Source: Blautia sp.
GTDB lineage: Bacteria; Bacillota; Clostridia; Lachnospirales; Lachnospiraceae
NCBI GenBank assembly: GCA_017475035.1
Contig: JAFVGK010000048.1
Location: 1 to 64,000, forward strand
DNA: 64,000 bases
Direction: 5' to 3'
Shown one piece after another: positions 15,201 to 23,362 of the stretch. Every line of letters starts with the position of its first letter. Position 1 is the first letter of the stretch. The notes under the pieces are model-generated. The model was not told the origin of the DNA. It searched no databases and saw only the letters and a program-made list of their open reading frames with translations. The translations under genes and the position numbers were made by a program.

Positions 15201-15347
15201 ATGAAGCGGCTGATCATCTCCGAAGGTTTGGTCAAGGATTACGAGAATGTCAGATCGACGGTTAAACCGAAGGCATTTGCCAAGGAGCATATCTGGTGCA
15301 GCCGGAGAAGGCATGATAACAGCTCCCGGTTTTACCGGGATTACTAA
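15201..15347 (+). pseudogene. Chimeric 48-codon frame with TOPRIM start
   Basis: Begins MKRLIISEG, matching the TOPRIM-partner start at 1,985. It is then joined in frame to unrecognised sequence (LVKDYENVRSTVKPKAFAKE, then HIWCSRRRHDNSSRFYRDY) and ends at a stop. The parent of the second part is not known to me. This is the second in-frame fusion involving this N-terminus in the window. Confidence 0.45.
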
Positions 15348-15369
15348 GGGGGGATTGGGGGTTGGGCAG

Positions 15370-16941
15370 ATGGGGACATATTTAAATCCCGGAAACAGTG
15401 GTTTTGCGGAAATACTGAAATCAGACTATGTAGATAAAACGGGATTAATCAGCATTATCAACAGCACCATTGGAACGAAAAAGAAATTGACGTGCATCAG
15501 CAGACCTCGGAGATTTGGAAAATCATATGCAGCACAGATGCTGTGCGCTTATTATGACAAGACCTGTGATTCACATGAATTATTTGCAGAGTATAAGATT
15601 TCCGAAGATACGTCCTATGAAATACATCTTAATAAGTACGATGTGATTTATCTGGACATGACGAATCTTTTGGGAAAAACATCTCCGGAGGATTTGATTT
15701 CATTTATTGAGGACAGAATTTTAGAAGAAATCCAAGAGGAGTACCGGAATGTTGATGTGAAAGGGGCATTTGATGAGACTTTGATTCGTACGGTTGAGCA
15801 TACAGAAAACAAATTCATCATGATCATAGACGAATGGGATGCTCCCATCAGAGAAACGCCGGAAATCGAAGAGGAATATTTAAGATTTCTCAGGATGCTG
15901 TTTAAAAGCAGCAACACGACGCCAAAGATTTTTGCTGCGGTATACATGACCGGAATCCTGCCGATTAAGAAGGACGGATCACAGTCGGCGATATCTGATT
16001 TTAGAGAATACTCCATGATCAAACCACGTGGGTTTGGAGAGTATGTTGGTTTCACAGAAGAAGAAGTGAAAGCTCTCTGCGATGAACATGATGTCAGCTT
16101 TGACATGATGAAGCAGTGGTATGACGGCTACGAATTTAAGGATGTAGGACCGGTTTATAATCCGAATTCCGTTATGCAGGCTGTCGACAATGATGATTTT
16201 GACTCTTATTGGACGGAAACATCTGCTGCTGAAGGGCTGATGGTATACATCAGCAAGGATTATAACGGACTGACAAAAACGATTGCAGAGCTGATCGGCG
16301 GTGTAGATGTAAAGGTAAACACAAACGGATTCGCAAATGATCTTGTGACCTTTAAAGGGAAAGATGATATCTTGACTCTGATGATTCATCTGGGATATCT
16401 GGCATACAATTCGGAAACAAAAACCGTTCATATCCCGAATGAGGAGATCAAGCTGGAATTCCAGAAGTCCATTCGCGAAGTCAATCATAAAGAAACACTA
16501 AGAAGGCTTGAAGAGAGCGACAGGCTGTTCCTTGATACCATCGAAGGAAACGAAGAAGCTGTGGCGGCTCAGATCGAAAAAGTTCACAGAGAAGAAACCG
16601 CCCCGCTGCATTATAATAAAGAAGACAGTCTGAGAAGTGTGATCAAGCTTGCCTACTATACATACAGGGATCATTATCTGCAGTGGGAGGAGCTTCCTTC
16701 CGGAGTAGGATTTGCGGATATAGTGTACCTTCCAAAGCACGATTCAGACTGGCCTGCATTGGTAGTAGAATTGAAATGGAATGAAAGTGCCGAAGGGGCT
16801 GTCGAACAGATCCTGAATAAAAAATATCCCGAGAGCCTGAAAGGATTTGGAAGCGAAATCCTGCTTGTCGGCATCAGCTATGATAAAGAAACTCCCGGTG
16901 GAGATAAAAAACATTACTGCAGGATTACAAAAGCGTCTTAA
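15370..16941 (+). CDS. AAA-ATPase-like/PD-(D/E)XK protein, copy 1
   Basis: A 523-residue protein of the AAA-ATPase_like plus PDDEXK_9 family. The start MGTYLNPGNSGFAEILKSDY, Walker A SRPRRFGKSYAAQML (about residue 45) and Walker B KFIMIIDEWDAPIRE (about residue 147) make the ATPase domain. The C-terminal domain has the nuclease-like signature GFADIVYLPKHDSDWPALVV then ELKWN, whose D ... ELK residues fit a PD-(D/E)XK core. ATG 15,370 is chosen over the upstream in-frame ATG at 15,247 because homology begins there and the paralogue at 21,583 starts identically. The family is abundant in gut anaerobes and its role is unknown. Confidence 0.85.
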   Translation: MGTYLNPGNSGFAEILKSDYVDKTGLISIINSTIGTKKKLTCISRPRRFGKSYAAQMLCAYYDKTCDSHELFAEYKISEDTSYEIHLNKYDVIYLDMTNLLGKTSPEDLISFIEDRILEEIQEEYRNVDVKGAFDETLIRTVEHTENKFIMIIDEWDAPIRETPEIEEEYLRFLRMLFKSSNTTPKIFAAVYMTGILPIKKDGSQSAISDFREYSMIKPRGFGEYVGFTEEEVKALCDEHDVSFDMMKQWYDGYEFKDVGPVYNPNSVMQAVDNDDFDSYWTETSAAEGLMVYISKDYNGLTKTIAELIGGVDVKVNTNGFANDLVTFKGKDDILTLMIHLGYLAYNSETKTVHIPNEEIKLEFQKSIREVNHKETLRRLEESDRLFLDTIEGNEEAVAAQIEKVHREETAPLHYNKEDSLRSVIKLAYYTYRDHYLQWEELPSGVGFADIVYLPKHDSDWPALVVELKWNESAEGAVEQILNKKYPESLKGFGSEILLVGISYDKETPGGDKKHYCRITKAS

Positions 16942-17069
16942 AAGATACCTGAAGCATGATACCATTGTTTTCAGGATGCTTTAAAGACTGGCAAAAGAGC
17001 CTGGCGTGACCATTGAGGATAACCTCGAGTCTGCCGGGACTGATTTTTAAGAGAGAGGAGTGCTGAACG

Positions 17070-17484
17070 GTGGTACATGGACAGTATGTTAATCCTGGCA
17101 ACATCGGTTTTCAGCGTATATTGAATTCTGAATATATTGATAAGACAGGATTGATTGAACAGATCAATAAGCGCATCAACAGTCCTGAGGGATTACAAGT
17201 TCGCATATATTGCCGCAATCGGACAGTATATGAAGATTGAAGAGCTTCCCTCTGGAAAGGGGATTGCTGATCTGGCGTATATTCCGAAGCGTCAATCCCA
17301 CCTGCCAGGGATGATTATTGAGCTTAAGTGGGATAAGAGTGCTGAAGGAGCGATAGGTCAGATTAAGGAAAAAAAGTATCCGACAGTAATAAAGCAGTAC
17401 GAAGGCGACCTTGTTTTGGCAGGGATTAACTACAATCCTATTTCGAAATCCCATACATGTGAGATTGAAAGAATACATGTTTAG
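17070..17484 (+). pseudogene. Collapsed AAA-ATPase-like/PD-(D/E)XK gene
   Basis: From GTG 17,070 behind GAGAGGAG the frame reads VHGQYVNPGNIGFQRILNSE, then YIDKTGLIEQINKRINSPEG, the family N-terminus. The rest is in another frame: YKFAYIAAIGQYMKIEELPS, GKGIADLAYIPKRQSHLPGM, IIELKWDKSAEGAIG, the family C-terminus. About 400 codons including both Walker motifs are missing. The nuclease-like D ... ELK residues remain in the fragment starting at about 17,155. Confidence 0.75.
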
Positions 17485-17499
17485 TCAGAAAGGATAAAG

Positions 17500-18654
17500 A
17501 TGAAACAGGTAAAAATAGGAATTATCGGCTTGGGCGGAATGGGTATGAACCACGCAAAAAACATCCTCTCCGGAAACATACCGGAAATGGTATTAACTGC
17601 TGTCGCTGACACCAGCGAGGAGCGGATATTGCGGGCGGAAGAAAATCTTTCAGAGGATCTCGGCTTCTTCTGGGACGGAAAGGAACTGATTGATTCAGGA
17701 TTATGTGACGCTGTTCTGATTGCTGTTCCTCATTACCAGCATCCGGAATATGTCATTTATGCTCTCGAACATGGGCTGCATGCCATTACCGAGAAGCCCG
17801 CAGGAGTTTATACCAGACAGGTTCGCGAGATGAATGAGGCGGCAGAAAAGTCGGACAGGGTTTTTGCGATCATGCTGAACCAGAGGACAAATTGTGTGTA
17901 CAGAAAGCTTCATGAAATGATCGAAAGCGGGACACTCGGTGAACTGAAGCGGGTCAACTGGATTATCACAGACTGGTACCGCACACAGGCTTATTATGAT
18001 GCTGCCGGCTGGAAGGCTACATGGGGCGGGGAAGGAGGCGGCGTTCTGCTGAACCAGTCTCCGCATCAGCTGGATCTTCTGCAGTGGCTGTGCGGAATGC
18101 CTGTAAAGGTGCGGGCCTTTTGCCACAATGGGAAATGGCATGACATCGAGGTGGAAGACGATGTAACCGCCTATCTTGAATTTGCGAACGGGGCGACAGG
18201 GGTCTTTGTGACGACCACCGGAGATGCGCCAGGTACGAACCGGCTGGAACTGACCTTTGAAATGGGAAAAATCGTCTGTGAGAATGACCGGCTGATTTTT
18301 GACAGGCTTTCCGAAAATGTATCCGTACATTGCAGGACAGAACAGGAAGGCTTTAAAAAACCCTCCTGTACCAGAGAGGAAATCGCTACAGATGGTAAAA
18401 ACGAACAGCATACCGGCGTTTTGAAGGCCTTCGCGGACTGCATCCTCCGGGGCGGTCCGCTTGTGGCAAGGGGAGAAGAAGGAATCAACGGGCTTACCCT
18501 ATCGAACGCCATGTATCTTTCCTCCTGGCTGGATAAGACCATTGAGATACCATTCGATGAAGATCTCTTCCTGGAGGAGTTAAACAAAAGGCGCGCGATT
18601 TCTAAAGTAAAAGAAGACAAGGGTAAGGTATTTGATGTTGCGGGTACTTTTTAA
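17500..18654 (+). CDS. Gfo/Idh/MocA family oxidoreductase
   Basis: A 384-residue NAD(P)-dependent dehydrogenase. The N-terminus KIGIIGLGGMGMNHAKNI is the Rossmann glycine motif. HAITEKPAGVYTRQV carries the EKP motif with the catalytic Lys, and GGGVLLNQSPHQLDLLQWL is the conserved substrate-side helix. Such enzymes oxidise or reduce sugars, inositols or their derivatives. The neighbour 160 bases downstream is a sugar-isomerase/epimerase-type TIM barrel, a frequent partner, so both probably act on one sugar or cyclitol. The substrate cannot be read from sequence. Confidence 0.88.
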   Translation: MKQVKIGIIGLGGMGMNHAKNILSGNIPEMVLTAVADTSEERILRAEENLSEDLGFFWDGKELIDSGLCDAVLIAVPHYQHPEYVIYALEHGLHAITEKPAGVYTRQVREMNEAAEKSDRVFAIMLNQRTNCVYRKLHEMIESGTLGELKRVNWIITDWYRTQAYYDAAGWKATWGGEGGGVLLNQSPHQLDLLQWLCGMPVKVRAFCHNGKWHDIEVEDDVTAYLEFANGATGVFVTTTGDAPGTNRLELTFEMGKIVCENDRLIFDRLSENVSVHCRTEQEGFKKPSCTREEIATDGKNEQHTGVLKAFADCILRGGPLVARGEEGINGLTLSNAMYLSSWLDKTIEIPFDEDLFLEELNKRRAISKVKEDKGKVFDVAGTF

Positions 18655-18813
18655 ATTTGTGAACTTTTTTTGAAAGATGCAGCAGGGCAAAAAGACCGGC
18701 AAATTGATCCATTTATTTACGGATGGATCTTAATCATTTGGATGAGTGCAATCAATAAAAAGAACAGATGTAAGCTGCAAAAACTTTCAGCTGTAGCTTT
18801 GGAGGTAAGACAG

Positions 18814-19680
18814 GTGAAGCTGAAATACACATTGACAGGATTTGCGGATGAGATCTCTGCGGATCTGACAGAACAGATCGAGGGAATCAAAAGACTTGGG
18901 ATGAATCATATTGAGATGCGGGGCGTCGACGGAGAAAATCTCATTTTCCATTCAGACGAAAGGATCAGCGAGATCAGGAAAAAGCTGAAGGATGCGGGAA
19001 TCTCTTTGTCTGCCTTGGGTTCCCCGCTTGGAAAGATCCGGATTGAGGAACCTTTTGCGCCCCATTTCGAGGCTTTCAAAAGAGGAGTCGAGATTGCCCA
19101 CAGAATGGACACCGGCTTTATCCGGATGTTCAGTTTCTTTGTTCCGGAGGGCAGACATGAGGAATTTAAAGGAGAGGTTTTTGACCATATAGGGAGATTT
19201 GTGGATTACGCATCCGCCAATGATGTGATTCTGCTGCATGAAAATGAAAAAGAAATATACGGCGAGAGCGCAGCGGAATGCAAAGCGCTTATGGAATCCT
19301 TTTACGGCGATCATTTTAAAGCCATTTTCGATTTCGCGAATTTCGTCCAGGTAAAACAGGATACCCTTGAGGCCTATGAGGAACTGAAAGACTATGTTGT
19401 CTATATTCATGTAAAGGATGCGCTGACAAAGGATGGGAGCGTAGTTCCGGCGGGATACGGAGACGGGCATGTGGCTGAAATTTTAAAAAAACTGTTTGAA
19501 AACGGGTTCAACGGTTATCTGTCTATCGAACCGCATCTGTTTGATTTTGTCGGATTTGCCGGTCTGGAGCAGAAGGCTGTATCGATCAGAAGCGAAGGCA
19601 AAGAAAAGCTAAGCGGCTTTGAGGCCTTTGCCCTGGCACATCAGTCGCTTATGAAAATCCTTGAGGAAATCGGCTCTTGA
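18814..19680 (+). CDS. Sugar phosphate isomerase/epimerase-type TIM barrel protein
   Basis: A 288-residue AP-endonuclease-2-like TIM barrel (xylose isomerase-like). Characteristic segments are TGFADEISADLTEQIEGI, MNHIEMRGVDGENL, LLHENEKEIYG, AIFDFANFVQ and HVKDALTKDGSVVPAGYGDG, which carry the usual metal-binding Glu, Asp and His residues. GTG 18,814 is preferred because GGAGG lies 13 bases before it and family similarity starts there. The upstream frame to 18,670 has no ribosome site. It forms an operon-like pair with the oxidoreductase. Confidence 0.85.
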   Translation: MKLKYTLTGFADEISADLTEQIEGIKRLGMNHIEMRGVDGENLIFHSDERISEIRKKLKDAGISLSALGSPLGKIRIEEPFAPHFEAFKRGVEIAHRMDTGFIRMFSFFVPEGRHEEFKGEVFDHIGRFVDYASANDVILLHENEKEIYGESAAECKALMESFYGDHFKAIFDFANFVQVKQDTLEAYEELKDYVVYIHVKDALTKDGSVVPAGYGDGHVAEILKKLFENGFNGYLSIEPHLFDFVGFAGLEQKAVSIRSEGKEKLSGFEAFALAHQSLMKILEEIGS

Positions 19681-19751
19681 AAAATTCCTCCTGGAGGAAA
19701 AACCAGGTAGTGTTTTATGAGTGCTCCCTGAAATGTGCAGATGGAACGAAT

Positions 19752-19852
19752 GTAAAGGCGAACACAAGCAATTTTGTAAATGCCCTTATGCCTTCTAAGG
19801 GAAAGAAGATGCCATGACTTTGGCGATTCATCTGGGATATTTAGCATATATA
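19752..19852 (+). pseudogene. Small relic of an AAA-ATPase-like/PD-(D/E)XK gene
   Basis: Reads VKANTSNFVNALMPSKGKK and, after a frame change, MTLAIHLGYLAY. This matches the VKVNTNGFANDLVTFKGKD ... LMIHLGYLAY segment of the full genes at 15,370 and 21,583. Only about 35 codons survive. Confidence 0.6.
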
Positions 19853-19889
19853 AAAACCAGTTCATATTTCGATTAGAGAGGATATTGGT

Positions 19890-20219
19890 GTGTTTGATTG
19901 GTTGAAAAGACTGTTGCACGGAAATAAACGGGACGAGGCAGCAGCAAAGGATGGACCCGGGGAGAATAAGCGCAAAGAGAAATATCGTGATGAACCCGGG
20001 ATGATCACAAGAACGTGCAAAAAGTGCGGAAAGACGTTTACACTTCCCGAGAATGTTCAGCACTGGCCGGATTACTGCCTGGAGTGCAGAGCAAAGTACC
20101 AGCCCGTTGAAATGATCACGAGAAAATGCCGGGGCTGTGGGAAGGAGTTTTCATTTCCATCGAATGTACGGCATTGGCCGAATTTTTGCCGTGAATGTCA
20201 GGCAAAACGGAAAAGATAA
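19890..20219 (+). CDS. Tandem zinc-ribbon protein
   Basis: A 109-residue protein from a GTG. After a short basic region (MFDWLKRLLHGNKR) come two near-identical zinc-ribbon units: CKKCGKTFTLPENVQHWPDY then CLEC, and CRGCGKEFSFPSNVRHWPNF then CREC. Each has four cysteines. It resembles the short probable zinc-binding domain PF13451. The role is unknown; nucleic-acid or protein binding is a guess. Confidence 0.6.
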   Translation: MFDWLKRLLHGNKRDEAAAKDGPGENKRKEKYRDEPGMITRTCKKCGKTFTLPENVQHWPDYCLECRAKYQPVEMITRKCRGCGKEFSFPSNVRHWPNFCRECQAKRKR

Positions 20220-20417
20220 GATTTCAATACCTTTTTTTCTGGCCTTAACGTTATATACTGAAACGAAATCTGAAAGTATGCTCCATGCCCCTCAAACCTG
20301 GCAACACCATGAATGAAAGAGAGGGCATGGGTGTATCTCATCATGGCCGCCCCCTCGCGGTGCGGGCCGACTTTCAAAGCAAGATATGAAAGCAACACAG
20401 GAAAGGAGCTGCTTATT

Positions 20418-21491
20418 ATGAAAAAAAGGGGTTTTTTGATTACATCTGTTCTGGTCATCACGATGGCACTGTCCATACCGGCATGGGCTGAGGAGACACC
20501 GGTACAGTCCGGTGAAGAAAATGGCGGATTATCAGACTTGCTGCTTTCAGAAGACGGCGTAATTGAAAATCTGTTGAGCGGGAACGGCGCAGTCAGCAGC
20601 CTGTTCGGTGATGAGAAAGCCAAGGAAACCATAGAGGGTCTGTTTGGAGAAAACGGTGCGCTGGCAGGTATTCTTCCGGAAGAAATTGATATCGACGAAG
20701 TGCTGCAGACTGTCGGCAGTCAGCTGGAGGATGCCGGCAGTACTCTGCACCAGGGGATCAGCAGTGTTGCGGAAATGGTTACGGATGAAGTTGGATCGTT
20801 TGACTGGGAAAAGGCAGGGGATTCCATCAATGAGCTGATCGGTCTTTTTGCAGGCGGCGGTACGATTGAAAATTTCGGCACGGAAACGGATCAGGAGAGC
20901 GGTGAGCTCGATCTGGAGGCGCTGCTGGCTGAAATCATGATTCCTTATGAAAAAGCAGATGCTGTGATGTTTGATTATTTCGCTGAGAGAAATGCAGAGT
21001 TCATGGATGCGGGAGATGCACAGATCTTTTCAAAAAAGACAGGTTATATGGATGATCCCGAGAAAGATGAGTTTAAGGTGCTTGGCGAGTTTACGCAGGT
21101 CAATTTTACCATCGACGGCGGCCAGATGAACATGGTAAGCGCTGCAACGGATACCCTGCTCCTGACTCTGACGAAGGGGGAAGACGGAATCTATACCGTG
21201 ACCGATGAAAAACGTGCGGAAGACGGAGAAGGTTATGAAGCATCCCTCGAGGCACTATGCGAAGAGGTGGGAATACCTGTTGATGACTTCTATGCCTCTA
21301 CGGTGTTAGGCGCTTATAATGACGCGGAAGCATTGGCGGATTACCTGGATGAACATCAGGAGATCGCAAGCGCCGAGTTCCAGGGCGAGCAGATGACCGC
21401 AGAAGAACTGCATAAACTGGCAGAGGATTACAGTAATAGCCTTTGGGATTCTATCTTTGGAGAGTCGGAGGAAGAAGAACAGGCGGAATAA
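20418..21491 (+). CDS. Secreted acidic protein of unknown function
   Basis: A 357-residue protein with a clear signal peptide (MKKRGFLITSVLVITMALSI then PAWA, cut before EE). The mature part is strongly acidic. It has a run of glycine/asparagine-containing helices (LLSEDGVIENLLSGNGAVSS, LFGENGALAGILPEE), then a folded-looking region with TDTLLLTLTKGEDGIYTVTD, ending in an acidic tail. No family recognised. ATG 20,418 follows AAAGGAGC. Between a possible -10 TATACT at 20,254 and the gene lies a hairpin with CCATGCCC/GGGCATGG arms (about 20,284-20,331), which may be a leader structure. Confidence 0.7.
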   Translation: MKKRGFLITSVLVITMALSIPAWAEETPVQSGEENGGLSDLLLSEDGVIENLLSGNGAVSSLFGDEKAKETIEGLFGENGALAGILPEEIDIDEVLQTVGSQLEDAGSTLHQGISSVAEMVTDEVGSFDWEKAGDSINELIGLFAGGGTIENFGTETDQESGELDLEALLAEIMIPYEKADAVMFDYFAERNAEFMDAGDAQIFSKKTGYMDDPEKDEFKVLGEFTQVNFTIDGGQMNMVSAATDTLLLTLTKGEDGIYTVTDEKRAEDGEGYEASLEALCEEVGIPVDDFYASTVLGAYNDAEALADYLDEHQEIASAEFQGEQMTAEELHKLAEDYSNSLWDSIFGESEEEEQAE

Positions 21492-21582
21492 GGCATTTGG
21501 AAAAACGAAAAACGAACAGGATCAGCCAACAGGCTTTTATTGATGCAATCATTATAGTATATGAAAGAGAGGAGGTCTGAAA

Positions 21583-23166
21583 ATGGGGATTTACTTAAAT
21601 CCGGGAAACAGTGGTTTTACAGAGATTCTGAAGTCGGATTATGTAGACAAAACCGGACTGATCAGCCTGATCAACAGTGTAATCGGTACAAAGAAGAAGT
21701 TGATCTGCATCAGCAGACCTCGCCGATTTGGGAAGTCCTATGCTGCCCAGATGCTGTGCGCCTATTATGATAAGGTATGTGATTCTCATAAGCTTTTTGA
21801 TAAGTACAAAATATCGGAAGATGTCTCATATATGAAACATCTCAATCAATATGATGTGATTTATCTGGATATGACGGGTATCATAGGCGAGACAACGATC
21901 GATGATCTTGTGGCATATACAAAACGTAACATTATTGAGGAGATACGAACGCAATATCCGGAGATAAAGATAGAAGAAGGTTTTGCCGCAACACTTGTTC
22001 ATCTTGTGGAGCTTACCGGAAATAAAGTTGTGATGATCATTGATGAGTGGGATGCTCCGATCAGAGAGTTCAGAAATCATCCGGAGATTCAAAAAGAGTA
22101 TCTTGAATTTCTCCGGTCTTTGTTTAAAAACAGTGGAGCAACATCCAGAATATTTGCAGCGGCGTATATGACCGGTATTCTGCCGATAAAAAAGGATGGA
22201 TCACAATCGGCAATCTCGGATTTTGAAGAGTATACTATGATCAGACCCTGGAGATTTGGCGAGTACGTGGGGTTTACGCAGGAGGAAGTGAAGATTCTTT
22301 GTGAGGAGCATGGCGTCAGCTTTGGTACGATGCGGCAATGGTACGACGGTTACGAATTCAGGCAGGCAGGTCCCGTTTATAATCCGAATTCCGTGATGAA
22401 GGCAATTTACTATGATGAGTTTGACTCTTACTGGACCGAAACATCCGCGGCGGAAAGTCTGATGGAGTACATCAGCCAGGACTATAATGGACTGACAAAA
22501 ACGATTGCGGAGCTGATCGGCGGCGTGAACGTAAAGGTAAATACAAACGGATTTGCCAATGATCTTGTGACCTTTAAGGGGAAGGACGATGTACTGACAC
22601 TGATGATTCATCTGGGATATCTGGCGTACAATGCGGAAACAAAAACCGTGCATATTCCGAATGAAGAGATCAGGCTGGAATTCCAGAAATCCATCCGCGA
22701 AGTTAATCATACAGAAACACAGAGAAGACTGCAAGAGAGCGACAGGTTATTCCTTGATACCATCGAGGGAAATGAAGAGGCGGTAGCTTTACAGATAGAG
22801 AAGGTACACAGAGAAGAAACAGCCCCTCTGCATTACAACAAAGAAGACAGCCTGAGAAGTGTGATCAAGCTTGCGTATTACACCTACAGGGATCATTACC
22901 TTCAATGGGAAGAGCTTCCTTCCGGAGAAGGGTACGCGGATATCGTATATCTTCCGAAACATGATTCGGATTGGCCGGCATTGGTTGTGGAGCTGAAATG
23001 GAATGAGAGCGCTGAGGGGGCTGTCGCACAGATCCTGAATAAAAAATATCCTGAGAGTCTGAAAGGATATGGAAGCGAGATTCTGCTTGTCGGTATCAGT
23101 TATCAGAAAGATGCTTACAGGGGAGACAGGAAACATACATGCAGGATTGTGAAAGCATATTGTTAA
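21583..23166 (+). CDS. AAA-ATPase-like/PD-(D/E)XK protein, copy 2
   Basis: A 527-residue paralogue of the gene at 15,370, about 80-85% identical by eye. It shares MGIYLNPGNSGFTEILKSDY, Walker A SRPRRFGKSYAAQML, Walker B KVVMIIDEWDAPIRE and the C-terminal YADIVYLPKHDSDWPALVVE then LKWN. It starts behind GAGAGGAGG. Copy 2 has a few extra residues in the middle (FRNHPEIQKEY). Both look intact, and two smaller relics lie between them. Function unknown. Confidence 0.85.
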   Translation: MGIYLNPGNSGFTEILKSDYVDKTGLISLINSVIGTKKKLICISRPRRFGKSYAAQMLCAYYDKVCDSHKLFDKYKISEDVSYMKHLNQYDVIYLDMTGIIGETTIDDLVAYTKRNIIEEIRTQYPEIKIEEGFAATLVHLVELTGNKVVMIIDEWDAPIREFRNHPEIQKEYLEFLRSLFKNSGATSRIFAAAYMTGILPIKKDGSQSAISDFEEYTMIRPWRFGEYVGFTQEEVKILCEEHGVSFGTMRQWYDGYEFRQAGPVYNPNSVMKAIYYDEFDSYWTETSAAESLMEYISQDYNGLTKTIAELIGGVNVKVNTNGFANDLVTFKGKDDVLTLMIHLGYLAYNAETKTVHIPNEEIRLEFQKSIREVNHTETQRRLQESDRLFLDTIEGNEEAVALQIEKVHREETAPLHYNKEDSLRSVIKLAYYTYRDHYLQWEELPSGEGYADIVYLPKHDSDWPALVVELKWNESAEGAVAQILNKKYPESLKGYGSEILLVGISYQKDAYRGDRKHTCRIVKAYC

Positions 23167-23245
23167 TGAACTGTCTCTTGTATTTTTTAAGACTGCAACA
23201 TTTTGAATTCTTATGTGTTAAGCCAGATACCGCACTTATTAAATC

Positions 23246-23274
23246 TTGTCTTTACCGGATTTGCGTTGTATACT
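23246..23274 (+). promoter_or_regulatory. Promoter of the giant repeat protein operon
   Basis: A -35 TTGTCT (23,246-23,251), 17-base spacer and -10 TATACT (23,269-23,274). The leader to the ATG at 23,363 is about 80 bases. Confidence 0.6.
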
Positions 23275-23362
23275 TAACGAAGTTATCTAAGAAACCGGTA
23301 TTATAGCATGCTTATATCGTGCATATATTTGTTCAGGGGTCTGCCCCCGGGAAAGGAAGTGA

